From contig NC_090123.1 in the NCBI RefSeq assembly GCF_023973825.1, positions 1,347,501-1,411,500 on the forward strand: DNA of 64,000 bases. The letters are read 5' to 3'. This stretch comes from Plasmodium brasilianum. Lineage: Eukaryota; Apicomplexa; Aconoidasida; Haemosporida; Plasmodiidae. The position numbers were made by a program, and so were the translations under genes. Positions 1-11,462 of the stretch are shown here, piece by piece; position 1 is the first letter of the stretch; the number at the start of each line of letters is the position of its first letter. Below the pieces are notes generated by a model. The model had not been told where the DNA came from, made no database searches, and saw nothing but the letters and a program-made list of their open reading frames with translations.

Positions 1-583
1 TATGTATATATATATGTATATATATATATAATATCTGTTACACTTTTTATTAAAAAAAAAAAAAGAAAAAAAAATTTATTTAAAAGAATTATGTTTATTA
101 TATTTTATATATAAACATGAAAAAATTTTAAGTACAAATTTTTATATATCCATATATATTCGAGAAAAAAAAAAAAAAAAAAATTCAAAGTTTAAAAAAA
201 AATTCAAACAAATTTTTTTTTTTTTTTCTTTTTAATACGTATGTTTAAAATTATTAATTATGTAATAACTGTTTGGCAATTGTTCGGTAATTGTTCGGCA
301 ATTGTTTTGCAATATTTTGGTAATAGTTTGGCAACAGTTTTGTAATAGTTTGGCAACAGTTTGGCATTAGTTTGTCATTAGTTTGTCATTAGTTTGTCAT
401 TAGTTTGGCATTAGTTTGTCATTAGTTTGTCATTAGTTTGGCATTAGTTTGTCATTAGTTTGGCATTCGTTTGGAATTAGTTTCACATTAATTTTTCAAC
501 AGTTTGGTAATTTTATGATAACAATTTGACAATAGTTTGTCAGTTTTATAGTAATAACAATTTGTCAATTTTCTGTTGACATT

Positions 584-618
<35 letters not shown>

Positions 619-1049
619 CTTCACATTTATCCTTTCATATATGAATAAATTGGTGCTAAAATATAAAGATTTAAAAAAAAAAAAAAAAAATGAGTAATAT
701 ATTACGGTATACAAATTGAAAGAAAAAATGTAAAATTGAAATAATAAAAGTTGAGTAGTGCACGTATTTTTTTTTTTTTTTTTTGACAAATGTTCCATTG
801 AGTGTCTTTTATAGCGTTTTATTTATATATTGATTTGTTTTTTTTTCAAAAAATAAAAGAAATAACTTCACATAATACATGTATATATGCTTATACAGAT
901 GAGGATGTGTGTATAACTCGTACACACGTATGGATATATACATATATATATATATATGTGCATATGGATGTATGTGCATATATATATATATATATATAAA
1001 GAATAAATTTGTTCAATTCGGGTTTACATTTTTAATCAATTTTTTGTTT

Positions 1050-1187
1050 TTCCTTTTTTCCATTTTTTATCATTTCCTTTTTTCCATTTTTTATCATTTC
1101 CTTTTTTCCATTTTTTATCATTTCCTTTTTTCCATTTTTTATCATTTCCTTTTTTCCATTTTTTGTCATTTCCTTTTTTCCTTTTAC
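1050..1187. repeat. 24-bp T-rich tandem repeat
   Basis: About five to six near-identical copies of a 24-bp pyrimidine-rich unit containing TTCCTTTTTTCCATTTTTTA, the last one diverged. Open frames across it read as an eight-residue Phe-rich repeat and are not genes. Confidence 0.85.
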
Positions 1188-1357
1188 CAATGATTGTTAG
1201 ACTTTTTCTCTGCCTATTCTTCCTTCATTTTTTCCATTAAATTATTTTTTTATAATAGAAGTGGTTTCGTCTTGCAGTCATGCAAATTTGTTACAGCATG
1301 TTATTATACTAAATCTTTGCTCTTTCATGGTAAAAGACTTTTCATTATGATGTGCTG

Positions 1358-1400
<43 letters not shown>

Positions 1401-1985
1401 AAATTTGATACTATTTCGTATATGCATACGAGTTGGGGGTGAGGGGAAGTATTATATAAGTATGTACATGTGTATGCTTTTATGTGTGCGCATGTTTGTG
1501 TTTATACGCATATGTACACACACACTTAAATGCATACGTTACACACTGACTCCTTTTTTTTTGCAAAGTGCAAATAAAATTTGTTATTAATACGCATAAA
1601 AAAAAAAAAAAAAGTCGAGTATTTATTCAGCTTGGAAAATTGTAACAACTGGGTTGGAGAAAGTTCAGGTGATTTACAAACGTGTGTACACATTTGCTTA
1701 GATACATATATATATATAATATTTGTATATGCATATGTATACATATTTGTGTATAAGTATGTATATGTGTATACTTCTTCAATTTGTAATTCAAATGGGA
1801 GAAGGGTGAAAAAATGCGCACGAAATTATTTCATTTTGTTATGTGTATATTTATTTATGCACAAATATACACATATATCTGTATACATAAAAATAGGGAA
1901 CACACTTAAATAAAATTAAACAAAATTATGAACAAAGTAATGCCCTTTTTTAGCGAAATAAATAATTAACAAAAGTCGACGAACT

Positions 1986-2162
1986 TGTACCGGCAGCAGT
2001 GTGTATATATATCTGTATATGTATCTGTATGTATATGCGTATGTGTGTGTATATGCGTATGTGTGTGTACATGCGTATGTGTGTGTGTATCTGCATGTGT
2101 ATGTCTATGTATGTGTATGTATATGTCTATGTATGTGTATGTATGTGTGTGTGTGTGTGTAC
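1986..2162. repeat. TATG/TGTG microsatellite
   Basis: Compound microsatellite of TATGTGTG-like units. All three + frames stay open only because the repeat lacks stop codons. Confidence 0.8.
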
Positions 2163-2324
2163 ATATTCATATGCGAAAAGAAGTACCGTCGAAAGGGGTT
2201 TAAATATTACTAACAAAATGCTGTCTGAAATAAAACAAGACAAAAGGAGACTTATTTGGCAATCCTTTCGTTGTGCCAGTTTTCTCTCTCCTAAATAATG
2301 AATTTCTTGTTCCAAAACAAACAG

Positions 2325-2576
2325 TTACATTTTGGAAAAATAACTCAAACAGTTTGCACGAATAAACGGTAAAACATTTATAACATTCCCAATCCAATAT
2401 ACTTCAAATATTACTTCATATTTGATTAAGCCCAACAATCCTACTTCTTTCACCCAGTTAAGAGGGACATTCACAATGTTTTGAAGGAATGTGTGCAAAA
2501 ATGTAGCTATGTTATTTTGTTCCTTTTTTTTTCTCTTTTTTTTTTTTTTTTTCATATTTTTCCCTGCACTGTTCAT
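2325..2576 (-). CDS. Possible mitochondrial ATP synthase subunit g (C-terminal exon)
   Basis: An 83-residue reading frame starting at ATG 2576. After a Lys-rich N-terminus of about 20 residues, the rest has normal composition. The segment KEVGLLGLIKYEV followed by YWIGNVI resembles the membrane segment of F-type ATP synthase subunit g as I remember it, which has the pattern KEAVLxGLxxxEV then YxGEII. If so, it sits in the inner mitochondrial membrane at the ATP synthase dimer interface. The frame is closed by a TAG at 2588-2590. An acceptor TTCTAG just upstream (around 2588-2593) would put this as the last exon of a longer gene whose earlier exons, perhaps around 2640-2740, I could not fix. 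The coding content is more certain than the family assignment. Confidence 0.45.
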   Translation of the reverse strand: MNSAGKNMKKKKKKRKKKEQNNIATFLHTFLQNIVNVPLNWVKEVGLLGLIKYEVIFEVYWIGNVINVLPFIRANCLSYFSKM

Positions 2577-3069
2577 ATTTTTTGCGCGCTAGAACATTTT
2601 TGGCTAGTTAGAAAACCATTCTTGGTGAATTTTTTTTTTTTATAAAAAATAGAATAACCTGCGCTGTCTTTTCAAATATAATAAAAGTGCTTACAGTTAG
2701 TAGTAAAGTTTCACTTAAAAAAAAAAAAAAAAAAAAAAAAAAGACCTCCAATAGTGCTAGTAATGTTAACAGCAATGGAAATGGAGTACTATCGTGTGCA
2801 CTAATTTGACGCAAATCATAAATACGCGGGTATACAACATACATATATAACACGCGTACACCCATGTGTATATAACACGTGTACACACATACGTATATAA
2901 CACGCGTACGCAAGTTCCTCACGTGTGTATTTGTATGCGTATACATAAAACTATGCAAAAGGAAAAGCTAATCCCCAAAAAAAAAAAAAGAAATAGCCTA
3001 ACAAAATAGATCATTCCGAACTATTTTTTATTAAAAAAGAAAAAAAAAAAGAGTGTTATGCTCATCAAA

Positions 3070-3974
3070 TTACATGACTTGTAACGTATTTGATTCAATG
3101 CAGCCAAGATATTCATTATTAATTGTAGCAATGGCAAACATATTGGATAAGTCATATCGTATACCTTGCAATTTTATTCGTACTGTTGTTTGCGGTTTTA
3201 TGTTATAGTCTCCTGACGAAAAACAAGGGTAGTGTGTGTCTTCTGAGTACTCAAAATATTTCGGAATAGCTGTCCTCGAAATAAATATTTTTAAAGGCCC
3301 TGCCTGAGCAAAGAAGCCCAACTTATTAACGTCTGTTACGACAGCATCGAGCACCTAAAAAGGGGGGGGTGGTTAAAATAAATGAACATAAAATAAAATA
3401 AAAATAAAAGAGGATTAAGGAAATGTAAATATACGAAATGTAAATATACGAAATGTGAATATACGAAATGTAAATACAAGAAATGAAAACGGAAATCTAA
3501 TGAGAACGACATCGTACCGCACGAAAATAAAAGGGAGAAAGAAATAGCCAAATAAACGTGTGACAAAGATGTAACAAAAAAGAAGCATAACGCTAACAAT
3601 GAATATGAAAAAAAAAAAAAATCCTTATGAATATATAAACACATATGTACAATAATGCACACGCGACGCACTAGTCGCTTTCTTCGCGGCTTCCAATTGA
3701 ACGAACTTATATATATTAGACTTACTTCATCCTTAAATGGCTTAAAAACAATAGCTTGATATTTAACCTTAACAACAATCATTCCTGTTCCATCCTGAAC
3801 ACGTCCAGGTTCGCTATGTATTATTCTAATAACACAAATGATATACCCATATTTTGCATTACATTGTCCTTCAACACTGTTTCTTAGCATATCTTCTATG
3901 AACTGTTGATATCTTGGTCCCAACTGACTAGGTTTTATAATGACATTTTTCCATTCCTCGATAACAAAGTACAT
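3070..3974 (-). CDS. RPB7: DNA-directed RNA polymerase II subunit RPB7
   Basis: RPB7 pairs with RPB4 to form the stalk of RNA polymerase II and binds nascent RNA through its OB fold. Two exons, 3726-3974 and 3070-3354, join in phase 0 across a 371-bp intron (GTAAG donor, TTTTTTAG acceptor) to give 177 residues, close to the usual 170-180. The start is the ATG at 3974. Exon 1 carries the N-terminal RNP-like domain, with KYGYIICV and YQAIVFKPFKDE. Exon 2 is the S1/OB domain, with GFFAQAGPLKIFISR and a YLGCIE end, both typical of the family. The intron contains a short repeat of AAATGTAAATATACG units. The gene may share a short divergent promoter with possible exons beginning at 4250. The larger reading frame upstream of 3974 is repeat sequence. 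Confidence 0.93.
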
Positions 3975-4249
3975 CTTATAGGCTATCACTGTACTTTCAC
4001 ATATATACATATATACATATATACATATATACATATATATATATATACATATATATATACATGTGCCTATACTAGTCACTGTGAAAATTGTAACTTTAAT
4101 ATATATTTTTTTTTTTCTTAAATACGCGAAAAATGTTCCTTACTCCCTTTTCTTTTTTTTTTTTTTTTTTCTTTTTTGGCTAGCTTATTTTTTATAAAAA
4201 AATAAAATACTCAGTTTATCATCTCGCTCTTTTGAAAAGATTAAAGAAC

Positions 4250-4405
4250 ATGAATAAGGACTTTTTAAAAAGGTAAGAAACTATAGAGCAATGTACACTA
4301 TTTATGTATTGATGTACTTATAGAATGAATTTATTCGTCCAACTCTATTAATATTGCTTTTACGCTCTTTGGTTAAAAAAAAAAAAAAAAATGTATATAA
4401 TTTTG

Positions 4406-4441
<36 letters not shown>

Positions 4442-4563
4442 TAGTAACGCTCTTAGCCAACCTATTTAAACATAAAGTGGAATTTTAGTTAGCATATTTA
4501 AGCTTTTTTGTAATAACTTTTTTTTTTTTTTTTTTTTTAAGCTTACAAAGGCTAACACCGCAC
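4250..4563 (+). CDS. Possible 5' exons of a small spliced gene
   Basis: Two tiny candidate exons. Exon 1 is 4250-4272 (ATG, seven codons plus two bases, GTAAGAA donor). Exon 2 is 4542-4563, after a long T tract ending in AAG and before a GTAAGT donor. Joined in phase they encode [15 protein letters not shown] and end in phase 0. I could not decide the next exon. Acceptors at 4880 (TTTCAAAG), 4938 (CTGCAG) and just before the ATG at 5268 are all phase-compatible, and the last would fuse this to the gene at 5268. Supported only by splice signals and the divergent position relative to RPB7. Confidence 0.25.
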
Positions 4564-4591
4564 GTAAGTTTTTCCTTTGCTTTCGTTCGAC

Positions 4592-4637
<46 letters not shown>

Positions 4638-4835
4638 CATATAGCATATACGTATGGTATATTTATATACATATACACATATACGTATGGTATATTTATA
4701 TACATATACACATATACGTATGGTATATTTATATACATATACACATATACGTATGGTATATTTATATACATATACACATATACGTATGGTATATTTATAT
4801 ACATATACACATATACGTATGGTATATTTACATAT
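4638..4835. repeat. 33-bp tandem repeat
   Basis: About six near-perfect copies of a 33-bp AT-rich unit containing CGTATGGTATATTT, preceded by a (TA)n tract. Reading frames on both strands through it are 11-residue repeats and are not genes. If the small exons at 4250-4563 are real, the array lies in the following intron. Confidence 0.9.
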
Positions 4836-5267
4836 ATGTAAATGCATATGTATTAATGTGAGCCTTTTCCCATTTCAAAGGCTAAGAAAAAATAAAAAAA
4901 AAATCGATGCTACACCGTTGTTTCTCCTTCTAACTGCAGTTAATTAGTGTTCTTACATGCTTGTAAAACGTTTACGTTTACGTTTACGTTTACCACATAG
5001 TATTGAAAAAAAAAAAAAAAAAAAAAAGAAAAATAGTTAAGATCGGGAAATAGTAACAAACATTTTATTTACAATTTTTACCTTTTTCTGGGCCTTTTTA
5101 ACGAATTTAAAAAGAGCATAATTCTGAACAACATAATTATGCGCGCATGTGTAGGTAGATAAATATTATAAGTAAAAGTTATGAGCATTTATATATACAT
5201 ATACATATTTATGACATCGTTTGGTCTGGCATATTGGTAATTACGTTAGTATATATTACTCATAGAG

Positions 5268-5647
5268 ATGGGAATAACAGCCGGAAAATGTTGCAAATAT
5301 ATTAGGAAATACTTTACGAATGGACTAAAAAAAAATATATTACCATATTTTATGTACTGTAAAAATAAACCTTTTCTTATGAACTCAAAACTAGTGCAAA
5401 AATATTCCTTAGATAAGGTCCCTAAAAATGTTCTTAACAGGTTAAGGCTAAAAGATAGAGATGGGAAACGAGGAAGAATTTATGTAAACTGCCTCCGCAC
5501 CCCTCCATATAGCATCGCTATTGCGGAACATTTTTTTATTATCTTTTTGACGAAAGTCATGTATACTTTTTATTTTTCACGGAAATGTCTAATCATTAAG
5601 AGTTGTTTTATTTCGAAATTTTTTTATAGGTATATACAAGACAATAG
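5268..5647 (+). CDS. Small unrecognised protein, probably two exons
   Basis: The ATG at 5268 opens a basic protein (MGITAGKCCKYIRKYF...). The unspliced frame runs to a stop at 5672 and gives 134 residues, but its middle changes to a hydrophobic Phe/Ile-rich composition. A GTAAAC donor at 5484 and a T-rich TTTTTTTATAG acceptor ending at 5629 would remove that part and give about 77 residues ending in IYVYTRQ. I prefer the spliced form. The N-terminus is rich in Lys, Arg, Cys and Tyr with no acidic residues for the first 40 positions, which would suit a mitochondrial or ribosome-associated protein, but I recognise no family. It lies between RPB7 and SPO11, tail-to-tail with SPO11. Confidence 0.4.
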
Positions 5648-5667
5648 AAGGCTAAAAAATGATGATA

Positions 5668-5703
<36 letters not shown>

Positions 5704-6056
5704 AACCTATTTAAAATGATGAACAGAATATATAAATTAAATTACATAATAATTCAAAATTAATGTAATATGCAAATAAGTATAAATGATCGCATTTGTA
5801 TAAGTCCAAACTACACCGTACGCGTATTTTAACAAATACGAAGAAGATTGATTGGGATAAGAAAAAAAAAATTCCGAAAGTTATGTTCTTAAAAATGTAT
5901 ATATTGGACATGTAGACATGTAGTTTTTATTTGAAAACTGCTAAAAAGGCAACAAGGTAATTAGTGAGAAATGCCCACATAAATTAATAGCATATGGGTG
6001 CACAGTTTAGCTGCAAATGGATCCTTATATGGGTAGTTAAAAACACAGGCACCTGT

Positions 6057-8638
6057 TCACATTAACCACTCCTTTCTCAGTATTTTCCTTATTAAATATT
6101 TTCGAATGAAGAAATCCATTCCTAAATATTCGACAGCTTCCATTTCAAACTTACAGTTTGTTTTATTCATTTCATGAACTTGATTTATAATGGTTGAACT
6201 ATTTTTTAAATTATTGTCTTTTAATAAATTACGTATAACATTTTTTTCCTTTTTTGTTAATGCTAAAAGAGATTCTTTTGGGAACAATGTCATATCTTCT
6301 GAGCACATACCAACCCACTTAATATTTTTGCAAGAATACACGCCCTCTTCATTAGTTTTACATCCCTCTTTATAACTCAAGAAGATGCGAATACCATACG
6401 GGTCATAATCTCCAACATAGACACACTGCAGATACAAGATGAAGAAAATATACATATGTATGTAGGAGCAACTGTACATATATGAACCCTTGCGCATAGG
6501 AAAAGAGATATTAATATATGTGTATGTATATATATACATATATATATATATATGGGTGTACATGTGTATATATGGGTGTACATGTGTATATATGGGTGCA
6601 CATGTGTATATATGGGTGCACATGTGTATATATGGGTGTACATGTGTATATATGGGTGTACATGTGTATATATGGGTGTACATGTGTATATATGGGTGTA
6701 CATGTGTATATATGTATATACACATGTGTATGTACATTTGTATAAGGACAAGAATAAGGTAACATGGGTAACAAAGATAGGTCATATTTGATCACCTCTA
6801 AATGAAACAGATCCAAGAGTTCTCTAAGAATTTTCCTAGTGGAGTAGTCTGGAAACCCCTTTCCAGTTATTAATATGCAGGGAAGGATCTGCTTGGTGAA
6901 GGGGGTGGGGGGTAATGGTGGTGCTGTATATATGTATGTATACCGGCATATGTATATATATATATATGTATGGGTACTCGCTTGTGTATATGTGTATGTA
7001 ATCATTTTTGGCACTGAATGTACAGTTCTTTATAGTACATTCCATATCTTATTTTCGCAGAGTTTCTGATAGAGGGAATACTTTTCTACTACAAGTATGT
7101 AGTGAGCCAAGCTCTCTACATGATCAACATTTAAAAGATATTCATTGATCATTAAGCCATATTCTGCAAGTTAAAAATGAAAAGACACTTAATCTGATTA
7201 AAATATTTTTGCATAGATAACTTTATCGTAAACTATATTATCTACTTTATTATCAGTTGTCATCTTTTTTTTTTTTTTTTTTTTTTGTTGTCCTATACAA
7301 ATAAATATACAAATTTATTATGCATGGTATTATTGTCCAAAATATGCAATCCGTACCCATGTGACATAGGATTAAACTTTCGTTGTTTTTCCTTAGTACA
7401 AGTAACCCAGCTATACATCCTGTACAATCAATAAAAAATATCTCCAATTTCTAAAATTGTACATATAAATAATTTAAAGATATTTTTAAAAGATTGAATA
7501 TCTGGAAAATAAAATATATGAACAGGAAAGATGTATACATAGCTACATGGTAATAAAAACAATAACACTCATTTCATTTTCTCCCGAGCGTATATATAGT
7601 AAAAGGTGTGAGGACAACACAACATAAAATAAAACATGTACATGTGCAGGTGGTATAATAAGCATATAGAAATTATCAGCATTTTTTGGAAAACCTTTTT
7701 CTGACGCATAAATGTTTAAGGACGATCTCGGAAATCCCAGAATATGACAAACGTCCTGAAAAATTTTGAAGGATTCATTTAATAAGTGAATTTTGTTTGA
7801 ACTTACTACTATCATTAGTTGTAAGTATTGCTATGGTCACTACCATTATAATTAGTTCTATCATGCATGCTATCATTTGGTGCTATTGATACTATTGTGT
7901 TTGCCATTGAGCTATTTGGTTTTACTTTTATATGTCTGTTGGTTTGACATTGCTCATTGAATAAATTATAAAGTCTGTAATAAATTTCCCTTTGCGTGCA
8001 GCTTTTTTCCTTAATTACAAAAAAGCAGAAACAAAACAGGTGAGACAGAAATGTGAGACAGAAATGTGAGACAGAAATGTGAGACAAAACAGATGAGACT
8101 CCTATTTTTCAGAAAAATCATAAGTAGTCTGTATGCATGTATTTTTGCTCAAATGTTTTTTCATTTTGTGAAACCGTAAGGATCATGCCATTTATTAGCT
8201 CTACGACTGACAGTGCTGCGAATGAACGAAGAATATACGAAAAAAATGTAAACTGTTCCAGTAATGTAAATTGTGCCAGTAATGTAAACTGTGCCAGCTG
8301 TATCAACGACACTTCGAATGTACACACATCGGGGAAGATAAAGAATGAAAAAAAAAAAAAAAAAAGAAACATACTTCTGGACAACTTCACTAGTTTCTTA
8401 TCGAAAAGGGCAATGGAATGTTTCTTTTCAGAATTGTTTTTAAAAATGTCAACATTAATACATAACAACCATGAAACTATGTGAAGAACAAAGTCCTCAA
8501 TTGCTGCATAAAAACAAAGTTGATTAAGAACGATTATTTTATAAAAAAGTTATATTTTTTTCAAAATTGAAAAAAAAGAAAAAAGAAAACATATTAACCT
8601 TCAAAAATGGTATTTTTATCTATAGAATTATAATTCAT
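6057..8638 (-). CDS. SPO11: Meiotic recombination protein SPO11 (topoisomerase VI A-like)
   Basis: SPO11 makes the DNA double-strand breaks that start meiotic recombination, using a tyrosine transesterification like topoisomerase VI subunit A. I resolve eight exons on the minus strand: 8599-8638, 8175-8503, 7926-8009, 7695-7755, 7357-7419, 7039-7163, 6796-6891 and 6057-6425. All phases agree and give 388 residues. The winged-helix domain carries TQREIYY, with the catalytic tyrosine at about residue 134 (or 133). The TOPRIM domain has Glu219 (LVVEKY), ILITGKGFPD and the DxD motif GDYDPYG (Asp272, Asp274). These acidic metal ligands are kept. Exon 2 contains an unusual insert, a Phe run followed by tandem LAQFTLL-like units. 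Intron 7 holds a 20-bp minisatellite and intron 2 a 13-bp repeat. Expected to act in the zygote or ookinete, where Plasmodium meiosis occurs. Confidence 0.9.
6550..6718. repeat. 20-bp minisatellite in SPO11 intron 7
   Basis: About eight copies of a 20-bp unit, GGGTGTACATGTGTATATAT, with a few variants (GGGTGCACATG). It lies wholly inside the 370-bp intron 6426-6795. Frames on both strands are open through it because the unit lacks stops. Confidence 0.93.
8038..8098. repeat. 13-bp repeat in SPO11 intron 2
   Basis: About four copies of a 13-bp unit (GAGACAGAAATGT) within the 165-bp intron 8010-8174, just upstream of the branch and acceptor region on the minus strand. Confidence 0.85.
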
Positions 8639-9108
8639 CGTTTAGCAGAAAAGACAAAGTCATTTGTTTGTTTGTTTTTTTAAGAAAGGGTAAAGATGCT
8701 TAACAAAAACAATTCATGCAAAGGAAACTGTTCTACAAGTGTCTGCCGATGTATATATACATATATATAACTACCCATGTATATATGTATATATACATAT
8801 ATCTACCTATGTATGCATATATATATATATACATATACACACACAAAAAAGAATTAATATATGTATACATATGTACATATAAGCAAAAAATTATGAAAAT
8901 AAAAAAATAAAAAAAAAAGCGATACCACCTACCACAATATACTCTAAATGTATGTACAAGTCATGCATAAAATTGAAAAAAAAAAAAAAAAAATAAATTT
9001 CACATAGAGCTTTTTATTACTAATAAAAGTTACAAGAGTACTAATTTTCATATTGTTTACACTAATATATAAATGTATAATACCAATACTAATATACATA
9101 TAATTATG
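8639..9108. other. Intergenic between SPO11 and centrin-3
   Basis: SPO11 5' flank and centrin-3 3' flank, both genes on the minus strand. Contains TATATAC-type simple sequence at about 8750-8880 and poly-A runs. No gene seen. Confidence 0.6.
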
Positions 9109-11095
9109 TTAATAAAGGTTTGTTTGCTTCATTATGCTTAGGAATTCCTCTTGACTAATTTCTCCATCCATGTCTTTGTCAAACTCGTCAATCATGGCTT
9201 GTAATTCATCATCGGATAGGTTTTCCCCCTATACATATATTCACACATATATATGTGCGTATGGGTGTGTATGTTTAAATGAAGAGGATAACAAAATTGA
9301 AATACATAATTTGTGTGCATTCTTTTACAATATCTTTTTTCTTTTGTTTTTTTTCTTTTCTTTCTTTTTTTTTTTTTATTCTTTTCTCTGCATTTTTCTT
9401 TCCTTTGTCATGTCTCACCAGTTCTCTGGATACTCTTCTCAAGTTTTTTAATGAAATTTTCCCTGCAAAAATTATTTATGAAAAGGGAAAAATAAACAAC
9501 AATAACAGCAGCAGCAGTAGCAGCAGTAGCAGTAGCAGTAGCAGTAGCAGCAGTAGCAGTAGCAGCAGTAGCAGTAGCAGTAGCAGTAGCAGTAGCAGTA
9601 GCAGCAGCAGTAGCAGTAGCAACGATAACTACAACTACAACGACAAAAAGGAAATCATATTAGCTGCTTTCACAAAATGATCATATGTTGTACCATAGAA
9701 CAAAAAAACTTGTCCTTATGCAAAAAAAAAAAAAAAAAAAAAAAAAAAGCCCACACACATATACACCCACCACGCCATAAACACACGAAACAACTATGCA
9801 CCTACTCATTCTTAATAAATAATATTACCCGTATCGTCATCATCAAATAGTTTGAAAGCTTTTATTATTTCTTCTGTTGGATCCCTATCACTAATTTTCT
9901 GCGTCACTACGAAAAAAAAAAAAAAAATGAGAAATAAAAAATGAAAAAATAAAAAATGAGAAATAAAATATGAAAAAAGAAAAAATGAGAAATAAAAAAT
10001 GAAAAAATAAAAAATGAGAAATAAAATATGAAAAAAGAAAAAATGAGAAATAAAAAATGAAAAAATAAAAAATGAGAAATAAAATATGAAAAAAGAAAAA
10101 ATGAGAAATAAAAAATGAAAAAATAAAAAATGAGAAATAAAATATGAAAAAAGAAAAAATGAGAAATAAAAAATGAAAAAATAAAAATGGAAAAAGGAAA
10201 AAAAAAATACATTGCTTGTACATGTAAAAATGCAAAACTGCCATATACACGAATTTAAATGCCCAGTTTTACATGATATGCAAATAGCGACAAAAACGAA
10301 GAGAAATAAATTTATAGTTCTCTAATTTTGTTTAGTTTTAAAGATCGAGTAAATTGTATTTATTATCTGGTTTTTATATATAAACATATATAAGCTCATT
10401 TAATCAATATCCTATTATGCATTATTGTTCATTTGTTTGTTTTACTAATGTCCAAAAAATCATTGTAGTCTATGTATCCAGAATTGGTTTTGTCATATTC
10501 TCTCATTAACTCTATAACATCTGCTTTTTTTATATCAAATCCAAGAGCTCGTATAGCTACCTAAAGTAAAGTAATGAAAAGACATAACAAGTAAAAATCA
10601 AAAAATTATCGTAAAGAAATATTTACATACTGTTACATTTTTCGCTCAAACTATAACAAATGAAGAAGTAAAAACAGTTACCATATAGCAAAATAAAAAA
10701 AAAAAAATAAATAAAATAAAATAAAAAAACGGAGGTAAACAAAATGGGTAAAATAAATAAATAATAAATAAATTATTAATATAAAATAAATAAATTATTA
10801 ATATAAAATAAATAAATACATAAATTATCCCCTTTTCAAACTATTCTCAAGTGTACTTAGCAAGTCAGAAAACACCATTAACAAAAATGCATATAAAAAT
10901 AAAGCTTCATACCTTCAGTTCATGATAATCGATTTTCCCAGTTTTCTCTGTATCGAATAAATCAAAAGCTTCTTTAATTTCATTTTTCTGTTCATCCGTT
11001 ATTTCATTTCTACCCCTTCTCCTATTACTACTTATGGGTCTATTGGTAATTGCTCTTGGTGTGAAACTCGTAACTTCGCTTTTTCTATTAATCAT
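9109..11095 (-). CDS. CEN3: Centrin-3 (EF-hand calcium-binding protein)
   Basis: Centrins are small calcium-binding EF-hand proteins of microtubule-organising centres; in Plasmodium they act at the centriolar plaque. Five minus-strand exons, 10913-11095, 10446-10560, 9829-9906, 9419-9462 and 9109-9228, join with matching phases to give 179 residues. Motif order is a basic Arg-rich N-terminus, EF1 [14 protein letters not shown]2 [12 protein letters not shown], the linker [16 protein letters not shown]3 [24 protein letters not shown], and EF4 [14 protein letters not shown]4 is fully canonical and EF1 nearly so. EF2 and EF3 lack the usual position-12 Glu, so calcium is probably bound mainly at one or two sites. 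Centrin-3 rather than another paralogue is chosen from the N-terminus and the position next to RPL3. Introns carry an AGC/AGT repeat and a 29/58-bp repeat. Confidence 0.93.
9500..9627. repeat. AGC/AGT trinucleotide repeat in centrin-3 intron 3
   Basis: About 40 triplets of AGC and AGT inside the intron 9463-9828. On the + strand this looks like a poly-serine protein, but it is antisense to the gene and confined to an intron. AGCAGT arrays in coding frame are frequent in Plasmodium; this one is intronic. Confidence 0.9.
9925..10197. repeat. 29/58-bp A-rich repeat in centrin-3 intron 2
   Basis: Alternating 29-bp half units (AAAAAATGAGAAATAAAATA followed by TGAAAAAAG, and a variant with AAAAAAT) form about four to five 58-bp higher-order copies. 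It lies inside intron 9907-10445, and minus frames through it are Phe-rich. Confidence 0.88.
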
Positions 11096-11462
11096 TAGCT
11101 TGTAATAAAAAATATAAAAACTAAAACAGGGCTAAAAAATGTTTACACGTATGTACATATTATATATACAAATTTACTAACTATATATTGTGATGGGCAA
11201 AATAGATATTAATACTATAAATTATCTAAAAATAAAAATGTGTATAATAATGGGTGAAGTGTAATATGGAAAATAGAGAATTAGCTCTTTATCATAAATG
11301 CTATTGTAGTTCAAATTGGGAAAAAAAAAAAAAAAAAAAGGAAATTTACTTTTAAATATCAAAAAGGGAAATAATTAATATTACCCTTTTTTCTGTTAGC
11401 TATAAATGTATATATTCTTAAACAATTTATGTAATGCATAAAAGTTTGTATGTTTATATATT

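Larger units (their letters stand above)
1..2324. other. Intergenic, AT-rich, no gene resolved
   Basis: No convincing gene was found here. The stretch holds poly-A and poly-T runs, (TA)n, an imperfect repeat of AGTTTGTCATT-like units at about 330-475, a 24-bp repeat at about 1050-1185 and a TATG/TGTG microsatellite at about 1986-2160. A short open segment at about 1612-1668 on the + strand is less AT-rich than its surroundings and is followed by a GT. It could be an exon, but I could not connect it to a start or to other exons. Confidence 0.5.

Noticed and set aside
6490..6791. G-rich arrays as telomere repeats
   Set aside because: The unit is 20 bp and is not the Plasmodium telomere heptamer GGGTTYA, and the array is in a SPO11 intron among core housekeeping genes.
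9279..9680. Poly-serine protein on the + strand
   Set aside because: It is an AGC/AGT repeat inside centrin-3 intron 3 and is antisense to that gene; flanks are intronic T-rich sequence.
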